Shown: in pieces, positions 1 to 6,258 of the stretch
How the letters are laid out: each line of letters begins with the position of its first letter
Position numbering within the stretch: position 1 is the stretch's first letter
Assembly (NCBI GenBank): GCA_015233285.1
Contig: JADFYA010000069.1
Location: forward strand, 1 to 12,297
Direction of reading: 5' to 3'
From: Deltaproteobacteria bacterium
Lineage (GTDB): Bacteria > Desulfobacterota > JADFXK01
DNA: 12,297 nucleotides
Program-made: the position numbers and the translations under genes
Notes under the pieces: generated by a model
What the model was told of the DNA's origin: nothing
What the model saw: only the letters and a program-made list of their open reading frames with translations
Databases searched by the model: none

Positions 1-155
1 TCCGTCTACGCCTGGAGCCCCTTTGTTGGACCGGACACGAAGGCTTCCTTCAGACCCCGCCTCACGACGACGCCCTTGCCTTCGGCTAACGGTTCCGATC
101 ACCACGGCCCGTAGAGGACTTACACCTCATAAAATTCACGCCATGCCTGGCACAC
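1..155 (-). mobile_element. Group II intron, 5' end (domain I), truncated by window edge
   Basis: Read on the minus strand, the segment starts at 155 with GTGTG, which matches the group II intron 5' consensus GUGYG. It continues with the series of short helices expected at the start of domain I: a 4-bp hairpin directly after the 5' end (about 141-151), a GAGG/CCTC stem (114-117 with 125-128), and a GCC-GAA-GGC hairpin (78-86) inside an AACCGTTAGCCGAAGGCAAG block. I recall that block as typical of bacterial group II introns. The rest of the RNA and any reverse transcriptase/maturase gene would lie beyond position 1. The 5' end falls 7 nt past the palindrome at 162-192. Insertion behind intrinsic terminators is the known habit of bacterial class C (IIC) introns, so IIC is the likely class, but this is inferred from position and not from domain V, which is not visible. 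Short proline/arginine-rich reading frames here are not genes. Confidence 0.72.
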
Positions 156-156
156 C

Positions 157-192
157 AAAAGAATTCAGGGGGAAGATCTTTCCCCCTGAATT
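157..192 (-). terminator. Palindromic intrinsic terminator downstream of the ferredoxin gene
   Basis: A perfect inverted repeat has 13-nt arms (162-174 and 180-192) around the 5-nt centre GATCT. On the minus strand it lies 54 nt beyond the ferredoxin stop codon and is followed by C and a short T4 run (160-157). The stem is strong and GC-rich in its core (GGGGG/CCCCC), but the T run is short because the group II intron begins at 155. The stem could also work for plus-strand transcripts. The intron probably used this hairpin as its insertion landmark. Confidence 0.65.
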
Positions 193-246
193 AGTCGGCT
201 TGATTTTCGGCCCTTGTTAAGGGCTTGAAAACAAAGATATTGAGCC

Positions 247-432
247 TTATACCTCGGTAACCGTAATCGCGTCCGATTCACATACCTCAACGCAGCTTTC
301 ACATCCGAGGCACTCTTCAGCGTTTACCGGGACGGCCTTGCCGTCTTGCAGTTCATAAACATCAACGGGACAAACATTAATACATTCTTCATCACCAACA
401 CACTTGTCAACATCAACTACTACTTCGTACAT
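247..432 (-). CDS. Seven-iron-type ferredoxin, D. africanus ferredoxin III-like
   Basis: This is a small cytoplasmic electron carrier of 61 residues from the chosen start. An ATG two codons further upstream (436-438) touches the AGGAG ribosome site (439-443) with no spacer, whereas the ATG at 430-432 has a 6-nt spacer and gives the length of D. africanus ferredoxin III. Numbered from this start, the first cluster motif reads C11-VGDEE-C17-INV-C21-P. The position that normally holds the second cysteine (14) is Asp. The second motif, C41-LG-C44-ES-C47-VEV-C51, has all four cysteines. In D. africanus ferredoxin III the same arrangement gives one [4Fe-4S] and one [3Fe-4S] cluster, and the latter can take up a metal using the Asp. 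The middle of the protein (VYELQDGKAV) also matches that family as I remember it. The redox partner is unknown; KorAB, encoded about 8 kb away, is a plausible donor because it lacks its own ferredoxin subunit. Confidence 0.93.
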   Translation of the reverse strand: MYEVVVDVDKCVGDEECINVCPVDVYELQDGKAVPVNAEECLGCESCVEVCESDAITVTEV

Positions 433-890
433 GGCCATCTCCTTTTGTCATTAACCACAATTATTCTCCGAGGGACGAAAACCCATCGTCCTGCGGAACC
501 GATGAAGTTGGATTCCTAAGCTCCGCCCATAACTGCCTGCGCGCGGGGAATTTGTCAAGAAGAAAATCAATACCCCGGAGCTTCCCTTTTAAAGCGGGAC
601 ACGGCCCGGCAACGCCGGCGCAGAAAGCGGCGCTAAAAGCCTTTTTTCAGATATTGTGACCAGATCCAGGCCTGCCCGGAAGGCAGCACAACAAATTTTG
701 AGATATAACATTATGCCGATGTTTTCAAGGGAAAACTTCTCGCCGGTCCGACAATTCTGGAGCACCGGCATTTCCGATGAGCAACATGCCGAAACTGATC
801 GGTTAACGGCCCTGGACAGGTCTGAATCGCCGTCTCTTAACGGCGGTGGAGTTTCATGCCTGATTGAAATCCCTATTCTCTGGTTTTGGT
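433..890. other. Gene-free spacer between pckG and the ferredoxin gene, hairpin-rich
   Basis: The 458-nt spacer holds no credible gene. Open frames of 60-83 codons lack ribosome sites and look random. It does contain inverted repeats: GTTTTC/GAAAAC (721-726 with 731-736, 4-nt loop), GCCGGT/ACCGGC (742-747 with 764-769), an enclosing ATGCC/GGCAT pair (713-717 with 767-771, which competes with the previous stem), and CGCCGT/ACGGCG (828-833 with 840-845). None is followed by a convincing T run on the minus strand, so no clear pckG terminator can be named. The elements could belong to the pckG 3' untranslated region or to a small RNA. Confidence 0.4.
529..558 (-). promoter_or_regulatory. Possible promoter for the ferredoxin gene
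   Basis: A perfect -35 hexamer TTGACA (minus strand, 553-558) lies about 120 nt upstream of the ferredoxin start. At 18-nt spacing the best -10 is AGTTAT (529-534), which is only a half match to TATAAT. This is the best sigma70-like candidate in the spacer, but the weak -10 keeps it tentative. Confidence 0.3.
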
Positions 891-2786
891 CTAGCAGGAC
901 AAATTGACCAGTTCTTGGGGAATAGGATAATCCTTAAACGCCTCCGGCGGAACGGGGCTGCCGTGCTTTTTCTGAATATCGACTAAGAGTTTTCTCTGAA
1001 TATCGATCATGGCAAAAATGGCCGCCGGGATGGCGCTGGTTTCCCGGCGATAATACCCTTCCACCCCGTCCAGCTTTTCTAAGAGTTGCCGCACCCGGAT
1101 CTGGAACTGCTGGTCATAATCATCCCTGGTGAAGGTGGTGTGCAACTCTATTTTAAAAAGTTCGGCCAGGTCTTCATATTTGGGGATATATCCGATGGGT
1201 GTAGCGTAGGCGCCCATGTGGCCGTTAATTCGCCGCTCAATCCAACGGACCCAGACCTTTTTGTCCATCTTGGTATTGGTGAATTTGCCGGCGTCATTTC
1301 TGAGAAAATAGTTGACGTAAAAAACCAACGGCGGTGTCTTCAGGTCCCGACCAAACTTCAAGTGGCTCTGTAAATACTCGCCCACCGAGATGGACAAAAA
1401 TTCATTATTAGCCATGGGGTTAATGATAATCTTAGTCCCGCTGCCGCCCACCGTGGCTGCCGTCGGCTCAGACTCAATACTGGCCCCATAAAACACACCC
1501 ATGGCCCAACTGTAAGATTGGCTGACCGGGACCGGGCGCTGGGCGCTGCGGCCACCGTAAATAATCCCCTCACAAGGAACCACCTCGGTGTGGTCAAAGT
1601 TTTTGATTCCGCTCAAGGCCACGCAGAACCTGGCATTGTCGTGCGACAGCGGAATCTTGTTCCCCTTCTTATCCCGCTTTCCTTGCCACCACTCGCCCAC
1701 CTGATTAATTCCCCGCAGCGGCACATCCACGTTACCCATGCCTTGCCAAAAGATACGGGCATTCGCGCTCAAGACGTTGGAAAAAATAATTTCGTTGGGG
1801 TTGACCAGAAGATCGTGGATGTAGGGATCATCCTCAGGATTCACGTCCTTGATGACGCCGAACATCCCTTTTTCCACATTGGCGGCATAAACCCGGCCGC
1901 CGATTTTGCGCAAATGGGCCAGGTCGTCCCCGACTACGTCAAAGAGCATGGACGTAGATGTCTTTCCGCACCAGCTAGGAAAGGCCCCGGAAATGTAAGT
2001 AACTTTATCGCCTTCATAACCCGGTACGCCGGAGAGAAATAGATGTTCGGACAACCAACCCTCTTGGGAGGCTTTCTTAATGGCCAGGCGATGGGCCAGT
2101 TTCTTGGCCGCAACCGTATTCCCGGCATACTGGGTGTTAGTCGAATAAACGGCATTACTTTCCAGATCGACGTAAATTCGGCGCAGATCGATATCTTTGC
2201 TGACCCCGTTTTCCAATTCCCCGGAGGAATGGATAAACTTGAAAAAGTCAGGGCGGCCCTTTTGGGACCGGAATAATTCATAGCCCTGGCGATAGAGGAT
2301 ATCCTCACTGTGGGCGACATAAAAAGAATCGGTAATCTGAACGCAGGGAATAGCGAATTCCGTGTTCAGAGGGCCGAGAGAGTAGAAGCTGACAATCATT
2401 TCCCGACCATTCATGATCCGGTCCATGATTAGATCAACCTCCTTCAAACCGGCGGTCCGCTCGATGGCCGCTACACCGCTGCCCAGAGAATCGGGGTCGG
2501 AGACGCAGAATTTGGTGTTGGCCGGGTCTCGCCCCTGGTCTTCGGCCCCGTCGTAGTGAATGGTATGGCCTGGGATAGTAAGCTGTTTTTCTTCACCATT
2601 GATCAGGGCCTGGACCCGCGAATAGTGGAGGTCCTCAGGTGAGCCGGTGGAAATAAAAACCGACCGAGGCTGAAATTTCAGGATGGCCGTGGCAATTAGC
2701 TCATCCAAATAGGGGTTCTCCAGCTCCCGGAGCTTGACCAGGTTGTCCTGATTCAGCCTGCTCTCGAGCACCTTACTATAATCCAT
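891..2786 (-). CDS. pckG: Phosphoenolpyruvate carboxykinase (GTP)
   Basis: The enzyme interconverts oxaloacetate plus GTP with PEP, CO2 and GDP in the cytoplasm. It serves gluconeogenesis or, in reverse, anaplerotic CO2 fixation in anaerobes. The protein has 631 residues from the ATG at 2786, close to the family's usual 600-640. Motifs, numbered from that start: GNT substrate loop near 222-224, the P-loop AFPSWCGKTSTSM at 268-280 with the reactive Cys 273, Lys 275 and Thr 276, the IIYGGR box near 408-413, and guanine-pocket aromatics in FYVNYFLRNDAGKF. The P-loop reads SWCGKTSTS where animal and many bacterial enzymes have SACGKTNLA; I recall the former as closer to archaeal-type sequences. 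Start choice: GGAGG (2794-2798) lies 7 nt from this ATG and only 4 nt from an adjacent ATG at 2787-2789; the longer frame to 2819 has no ribosome site. It appears to be transcribed alone from its own promoter. Confidence 0.95.
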   Translation of the reverse strand: MDYSKVLESRLNQDNLVKLRELENPYLDELIATAILKFQPRSVFISTGSPEDLHYSRVQALINGEEKQLTIPGHTIHYDGAEDQGRDPANTKFCVSDPDSLGSGVAAIERTAGLKEVDLIMDRIMNGREMIVSFYSLGPLNTEFAIPCVQITDSFYVAHSEDILYRQGYELFRSQKGRPDFFKFIHSSGELENGVSKDIDLRRIYVDLESNAVYSTNTQYAGNTVAAKKLAHRLAIKKASQEGWLSEHLFLSGVPGYEGDKVTYISGAFPSWCGKTSTSMLFDVVGDDLAHLRKIGGRVYAANVEKGMFGVIKDVNPEDDPYIHDLLVNPNEIIFSNVLSANARIFWQGMGNVDVPLRGINQVGEWWQGKRDKKGNKIPLSHDNARFCVALSGIKNFDHTEVVPCEGIIYGGRSAQRPVPVSQSYSWAMGVFYGASIESEPTAATVGGSGTKIIINPMANNEFLSISVGEYLQSHLKFGRDLKTPPLVFYVNYFLRNDAGKFTNTKMDKKVWVRWIERRINGHMGAYATPIGYIPKYEDLAELFKIELHTTFTRDDYDQQFQIRVRQLLEKLDGVEGYYRRETSAIPAAIFAMIDIQRKLLVDIQKKHGSPVPPEAFKDYPIPQELVNLSC

Positions 2787-2900
2787 CATTGTCCCTCCAC
2801 TTATACGTTTATCAGACAAAACAAAAAATAATGATCAGCGGACAGCGGTCAGTCAAATTAAAAAGAAGCCGAAAATAGATCAAGCCGGAACGCCGGTGGC

Positions 2901-2929
2901 TGAACGCTCATTCATGAAAGAAACGTTCA
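2901..2929. repeat. Inverted repeat in the pckG leader
   Basis: TGAACG (2901-2906) and CGTTCA (2924-2929) form a perfect 6-bp inverted repeat around a 17-nt interior that itself contains the palindrome TTCATGAA. It lies about 15-40 nt downstream of the predicted pckG transcription start, where an operator or leader hairpin could act. No known regulator site was recognised. Confidence 0.35.
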
Positions 2930-2949
2930 AATTGGATTGAAGATCCGAA

Positions 2950-2978
2950 AGTATAAATATGTCACCAGGGGGTGTCAA
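2950..2978 (-). promoter_or_regulatory. pckG: Sigma70-type promoter for pckG
   Basis: On the minus strand there is a perfect -35 TTGACA (2973-2978), a 17-nt spacer and a -10 TATACT (2950-2955, five of six matches). Transcription should begin near 2943, giving a leader of about 155 nt before the pckG ATG. It lies between the response-regulator stop codon (3059) and pckG, so pckG can be transcribed independently of the two-component genes. Confidence 0.75.
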
Positions 2979-3058
2979 GGAAAAAGGTCTTTTTCAGCCG
3001 GACCGGTGCGGTAAAGTTCGTCTTGAGGCCGAAACCGGACGGGTTGAATTAGGACATT

Positions 3059-3742
3059 CTACAACTGATTGAGTTTGTACCCAATCCCATAGATTGAACT
3101 AATTATTTCTTGGCCTGGGAGCAATTCGGCGATTTTCTTTCGCAGGTTTTTTATATGGGTATCGATCGTCCGGTCATACCCCTCAAAGTCGTACCCTTGG
3201 GCCAGATTTATCAAGTCGTTTCGGCTGAAGACCCGGTTGGGATGGGACATCATCACCTTTAGTAACCTGAACTCACTGGGGGTTAGTTTTAGTTCCTGGT
3301 TGTTGACCGTGACCTGGTGCGTGGTTTCGGCCAAGGCCAGGGAGCCAATGACCAATTTCTTTTCCGGCTGGTCCGAATTTGCACGCCTTAGAACGGCCCT
3401 AACCCTGGCCACGACTTCCCGGGGGCTAAAGGGTTTACAGATGTAATCATCACCCCCGAGTTCCAGGCCGAGCAGTCGGTCTATTTCCTCCACCCGAGCA
3501 GTAATCATAATCACGGGAACATTCGAAAAGGTCCTAACTTCCTTACAAATTTCCATCCCATTCCGGCCGGGCAACATGATGTCGAGCAGAATCAAATCAG
3601 GCATTTGTTGTTTAATATAAGGAATCGCCGTATCACCACGGTCCAGACAAGAGACCCGGTAGCCCGATTTTTCCAGGTAATCTCGCAGCAATTCAACAAT
3701 TTTCCGTTCATCTTCGATAATTAGAATATGTTGTTGCTTCAT
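3059..3742 (-). CDS. baeR: OmpR-family response regulator, BaeR-like
   Basis: A 227-residue transcription regulator with an N-terminal receiver and a C-terminal winged helix. The receiver has the acidic pair E10-D11, the phosphorylation site D54 (in LILLDIMLPG), T81 and K103. The DNA-binding domain spans about 130-225, with LTPSEFRLLKVM, RTIDTHIKNLRKKI and YGIGYKL as landmarks. The stretch EEIDRLLGLELGGDDYICKP followed by SPREVVARVRAVLRR is the closest visible match to E. coli BaeR. Its ATG overlaps the sensor kinase stop codon by four bases (ATGA), so the two proteins are made together and almost surely form a pair. BaeR-type regulators control envelope-stress and efflux genes; the targets here are unknown, though the divergent exported-protein gene at 5666 is an obvious candidate. 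All phosphotransfer residues are intact. Confidence 0.93.
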   Translation of the reverse strand: MKQQHILIIEDERKIVELLRDYLEKSGYRVSCLDRGDTAIPYIKQQMPDLILLDIMLPGRNGMEICKEVRTFSNVPVIMITARVEEIDRLLGLELGGDDYICKPFSPREVVARVRAVLRRANSDQPEKKLVIGSLALAETTHQVTVNNQELKLTPSEFRLLKVMMSHPNRVFSRNDLINLAQGYDFEGYDRTIDTHIKNLRKKIAELLPGQEIISSIYGIGYKLNQL

Positions 3743-5301
3743 TGTGTCAGGCCCTCCTCGGACAAGTGAAGCGGAAAAGTCATTTCAATCAAGAGTCCTC
3801 CAGACGGAGAATTGGCGGCCGAGATTGTTCCGCCGTGACTAATTGCGATATTCTTGCAAATCGCCAGACCTAATCCACTGCCGCCCTTGGCCCGACTTCG
3901 TGACGCATCGACCCGATACAGTCGGTCAAACAGGCTGCCCAGTGATTCTTCCGGTACGCCCGGCCCGGAATCCTCGAAACATATCTTCAGCACAGTTCCA
4001 GTCCGGCGGCCGGACACCTTTAAATTCCCCGGTTTATCGGCATAGCGCAATGTATTTTCAATCAAATTTGAAAATAGTTGAGCCAGCCGGTCAGCATCTC
4101 CCAATAAACGGGTCTGGGGATCCGTGACCAATTCATCCTGGAGCGTGATTTTCTCTTGGGTTAATCTGAGTTGAAAAAAACCCAGGGTATCCCGCAGAAC
4201 TTTGATCGGATCGATAGGCCGTTTATCAAAATATAGGGCCCCGCTCTCAGCAATAGATAATCCATGAAGATCATTGACAATCTTGCTAATATAGACGATC
4301 TCGAAGTGTAACGAGGCCAGCCTCTCCGAGTTAACTTCCCGAATTCCATCTTGAAGAGCTTCGATTTCACCTCGTAAAATGGACAAAGGTGTTCTCAATT
4401 CGTGTGAAATATCTGACAGCCATTGTTTTCTGATCTGTTCATAGCGCTTTAAGGTTAGTGCCATCGCATTAAAATCTGAAGCCAACTGTCCCAGCTCGTC
4501 CCCAGTCCGAATATCAACTGTGGTTTCAAAATTACGGGAGGCCAGGGCTCTCGTGCCGGCCATTAGTTTCCCGATCGGCACCGTCAAATGCTTTGACATA
4601 AAAATCGAAACGATCGCAGCCACCAGCAAGATGAGGCACCCAATAATATAGAATCCCTTAGTCTGCTGTCTCAGAAAGTCAACGTCCAAGGGGTGTGATA
4701 ACCGTTTTACCGGGTCCAATCCCAACCAACCGACAGTCAGCCCGGATACCTTAATTTCACTAAGGAGTAGTCCGTCAGGAGAGGCCATCTTCCCGATAAT
4801 ATGTTGCTTTTCCTGATCAAAAACTGAAATGCGAGAGGCTATGGGCGCAAGCCCGGGGGGGAGCGGCGGTGGGGGCGGAAATGGCGGCTCAGGCAGTGCA
4901 GAGCGTCCGTCGGGTTGGACTGGATCGTGAAGATGTGGGGATGGAGGGCCGCCTTGATCCCCTGGGTTTTCCATCTCTTCTTCAGTAGGAGGTGGTGGAA
5001 GAGGATGAGGAAGGGAGGGAGGAGGAAATGGTCGTTCAACCTCATACCGCGGCAGGCTGGACAGCAGAACATTTCGCCAATTTTCAGGATTATGCCTCAG
5101 CCATTCCCATCCCGGGCGGTCTCTATATTCCTGGCCGAGGATGGCGATGAGATCAGCCAGCTTGCCCATTTCCACTTTGTTCACGTAATCGGCAAAGTTG
5201 CGATGTGTAACAAACTGAATATTGGCCACGAGTAACCCAACTATAAGCAAAGATATGCCTAAAAAAGCTATAAAAAACTTATAAAAAAGTTTTATTTTCA
5301 A
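3739..5301 (-). CDS. baeS: Sensor histidine kinase, BaeS-like, with proline-rich periplasmic insert
   Basis: A 520-residue membrane sensor. Order of parts: short basic N-terminus, TM1 (about 7-29), periplasmic domain (about 32-215), TM2 (about 217-235), HAMP (about 235-288), dimerisation and phosphoacceptor helix with H300 in SDISHELRTPLS, N-box (LFSNLIENTLRY, 409-420), G1 (DSGPG, 444-448), F-box (LFDRLYR) and G2 (GGSGLGLA, 473-480). All catalytic boxes are intact. The oddity is residues 91-150 in the periplasmic domain, where 26 of 60 residues are proline, including runs of four and five. E. coli BaeS has 467 residues, so the roughly 50-residue excess matches this insert. Translation starts at TTG (5299-5301), with GGAG (5310-5313) 8 nt upstream; no in-frame ATG fits better. 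It is the first gene of the operon with baeR. Its signal is unknown. Confidence 0.93.
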   Translation of the reverse strand: MKIKLFYKFFIAFLGISLLIVGLLVANIQFVTHRNFADYVNKVEMGKLADLIAILGQEYRDRPGWEWLRHNPENWRNVLLSSLPRYEVERPFPPPSLPHPLPPPPTEEEMENPGDQGGPPSPHLHDPVQPDGRSALPEPPFPPPPPLPPGLAPIASRISVFDQEKQHIIGKMASPDGLLLSEIKVSGLTVGWLGLDPVKRLSHPLDVDFLRQQTKGFYIIGCLILLVAAIVSIFMSKHLTVPIGKLMAGTRALASRNFETTVDIRTGDELGQLASDFNAMALTLKRYEQIRKQWLSDISHELRTPLSILRGEIEALQDGIREVNSERLASLHFEIVYISKIVNDLHGLSIAESGALYFDKRPIDPIKVLRDTLGFFQLRLTQEKITLQDELVTDPQTRLLGDADRLAQLFSNLIENTLRYADKPGNLKVSGRRTGTVLKICFEDSGPGVPEESLGSLFDRLYRVDASRSRAKGGSGLGLAICKNIAISHGGTISAANSPSGGLLIEMTFPLHLSEEGLTQ

Positions 5302-5320
5302 CCCATCTTCTCCAAATGAT

Positions 5321-5406
5321 TTGAAAATCGTTCCGAAGGTCGATCGCTCGCCGGATTCAGTTTCACATCTAAAAGAAAAGATAATTCATCTCGGGCCGAT
5401 TTTCAA
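5321..5406. repeat. Perfect 10-bp inverted repeat around the kinase promoter region
   Basis: TTGAAAATCG (5321-5330) and its exact reverse complement CGATTTTCAA (5397-5406) are 66 nt apart. One arm overlaps the predicted -35 box; the other lies in the leader about 20 nt before the kinase start codon. Related bases (TTGAAAAT) recur at the kinase start itself. The layout would suit two copies of a regulator half-site, possibly for autoregulation by the BaeR-like protein, but no binding consensus is known to me for this family. Confidence 0.45.
5378..5406 (-). promoter_or_regulatory. Probable promoter of the baeSR-like operon
   Basis: On the minus strand TTGAAA (-35, 5401-5406), a 17-nt spacer and TATCTT (-10, 5378-5383) lie about 75-105 nt upstream of the kinase TTG start, with transcription expected near 5371. 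The -35 box lies inside one arm of a 10-bp inverted repeat (see the entry at 5321-5406), which suggests regulated use. Confidence 0.5.
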
Positions 5407-5665
5407 TCCTTTCTTCAAATCCTCACAATTAACACATTTTCCATTCACCTTTTCTTCACAATAGCCTGTCATCATCGCCTCAAGTCTTTACCGACCCAAT
5501 CCTTCTTCAATCTCCGCCGGTCATGCTGATTCAATAGACGAGAAAGGAGGTGTCCTGAGTCCCCCAAAATATCTTAAACCGCCGGGGCCGAAGCGGACAT
5601 AGTGAAGAAAGAAACTGACTTAGACCCCTAAACTAAATCTGCATCAATGTAGAAAGGAGTAACCT
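5407..5665. other. Divergent intergenic region, second half
   Basis: The whole spacer between the kinase and the exported-protein gene is 5302-5665 (364 nt). Its left part holds the kinase promoter and inverted repeat. The right part is pyrimidine-rich on the plus strand to about 5520 and then carries an isolated perfect Shine-Dalgarno-like AAAGGAGGTG near 5542-5551 whose nearest start, GTG, is stopped two codons later. No promoter for the plus-strand gene at 5666 could be placed with confidence. Confidence 0.3.
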
Positions 5666-6082
5666 ATGAAAAATTTCATCATCATCATTGCCCTGGCTCT
5701 TCTAACGGCATTGGCGATTGGTCCAGCGGCGTCTTACGCCCAACAGACGGCCACACCCACTCCCCCGGCGCCACTTCCCGAACAATTCGGACCCCCACCG
5801 CCTATGTCCTCGGGCATCTGCAATACCACCACGCACCTTTATGTGCTGGCCGGCCCTAAAATTTTGCAGTACTCTCTTACCACTTTCACTCTACAAAATA
5901 CGGTGGAATTACCAAAGCCGGATAATCCTCAAACCAAGCCTACGGATTCGACCAGTCCATTTCCGCCGCCATTGTCGGGAATCTCCACGGATGGCACGCA
6001 CCTCTTTGTCTTAATCGGGTCTAAACTGATCCAGTATTCGCTTCCCGATCTGACTTTGCAGAATACGGTGACGTTGCCCTAA
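5666..6082 (+). CDS. Exported proline-rich protein with two beta-propeller-like repeats
   Basis: A 138-residue protein of no family I can name. It has a clear Sec signal peptide (Lys-2, hydrophobic core 4-20, likely cleavage after A25 in ASYA-QQ), then a proline/threonine linker (29-46) and two 34-residue repeats at 50-83 and 105-138. The repeats match at 21 of 34 positions, with shared cores THL.VL.G.K..QYSL and TLQNTV.LP. This alternation of hydrophobic strands resembles single blades of a beta-propeller, but two blades cannot close a propeller. Each repeat follows a short proline run (GPPPP, PFPPP). Only one cysteine (C52) is present and there is no lipobox. The start has GGAG 6 nt upstream. 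It is transcribed divergently from the BaeS-like kinase, whose periplasmic domain is also proline-rich, so it may be a periplasmic partner or target of that system (inference). The repeat pattern continues past the stop codon. Confidence 0.82.
   Translation: MKNFIIIIALALLTALAIGPAASYAQQTATPTPPAPLPEQFGPPPPMSSGICNTTTHLYVLAGPKILQYSLTTFTLQNTVELPKPDNPQTKPTDSTSPFPPPLSGISTDGTHLFVLIGSKLIQYSLPDLTLQNTVTLP
5813..5914 (+). repeat. First copy of the 34-codon internal repeat
   Basis: This encodes residues 50-83 of the exported protein. Its partner copy is at 5978-6079. The two are more alike in protein (21 of 34 identical) than a chance match allows, while synonymous positions differ a good deal, which points to an old duplication held by selection. 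Confidence 0.75.
5978..6079 (+). repeat. Second copy of the 34-codon internal repeat
   Basis: This encodes residues 105-138 and ends directly at the TAA stop. The linker that follows copy 1 (CCA AAG CCG GAT AAT CCT) has a recognisable counterpart after copy 2 (CCC TAA CCG GAA GGA CCT), with the stop codon in place of a lysine codon. Confidence 0.75.
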
Positions 6083-6226
6083 CCGGAAGGACCTGGAAAA
6101 GCGTTCACCCGACAGGGTCAGCTCAAAAACTGCCTGGACAAAGCAGCAAGAAAGAACCGGCCCCTTTAACCAGGAGGGTTATGTGAGATAAAACGCAAAC
6201 CACTTTCATCACCCACCAAGACTTGG

Positions 6227-6258
6227 CCCCACCATTCCCCTCAGGTGGGGTTTTTGTT
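6227..6258 (+). terminator. Intrinsic terminator of the exported-protein gene
   Basis: CCCCACC (6227-6233) pairs with GGTGGGG (6244-6250) across a 10-nt loop and is followed directly by TTTTTGTTT. This is a textbook plus-strand Rho-independent terminator, 145 nt after the stop codon at 6082. Confidence 0.9.

Noticed and set aside
23..220. 65-codon plus-strand open frame at the left end
   Set aside because: It is antisense to the group II intron 5' end, runs across the terminator palindrome, and has no ribosome site; composition (Arg/Pro-rich) reflects RNA structure, not protein.
640..660. T6 run after a short GGC/GCC stem (plus strand) as a terminator
   Set aside because: The stem is only 3 bp with mismatches and there is no plus-strand gene upstream to terminate.
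656..907. 83-codon plus-strand frame (GTG start) and an overlapping 60-codon minus-strand frame in the spacer
   Set aside because: No ribosome site, no recognisable protein feature, and inverted repeats run through both.
1086..2276. Several 77-174-codon plus-strand frames inside pckG
   Set aside because: They are reverse-strand shadows of a clear 631-residue enzyme and lack their own signals.
2787..2819. Longer pckG start ten codons upstream
   Set aside because: No ribosome site before it; GGAGG lies between it and the paired ATGs at 2784-2789, and the extra residues do not resemble the family N-terminus.
3000..3058. Terminator for the response-regulator gene
   Set aside because: CCGG-type repeats are present but form no compact stem with a T run; no terminator can be supported.
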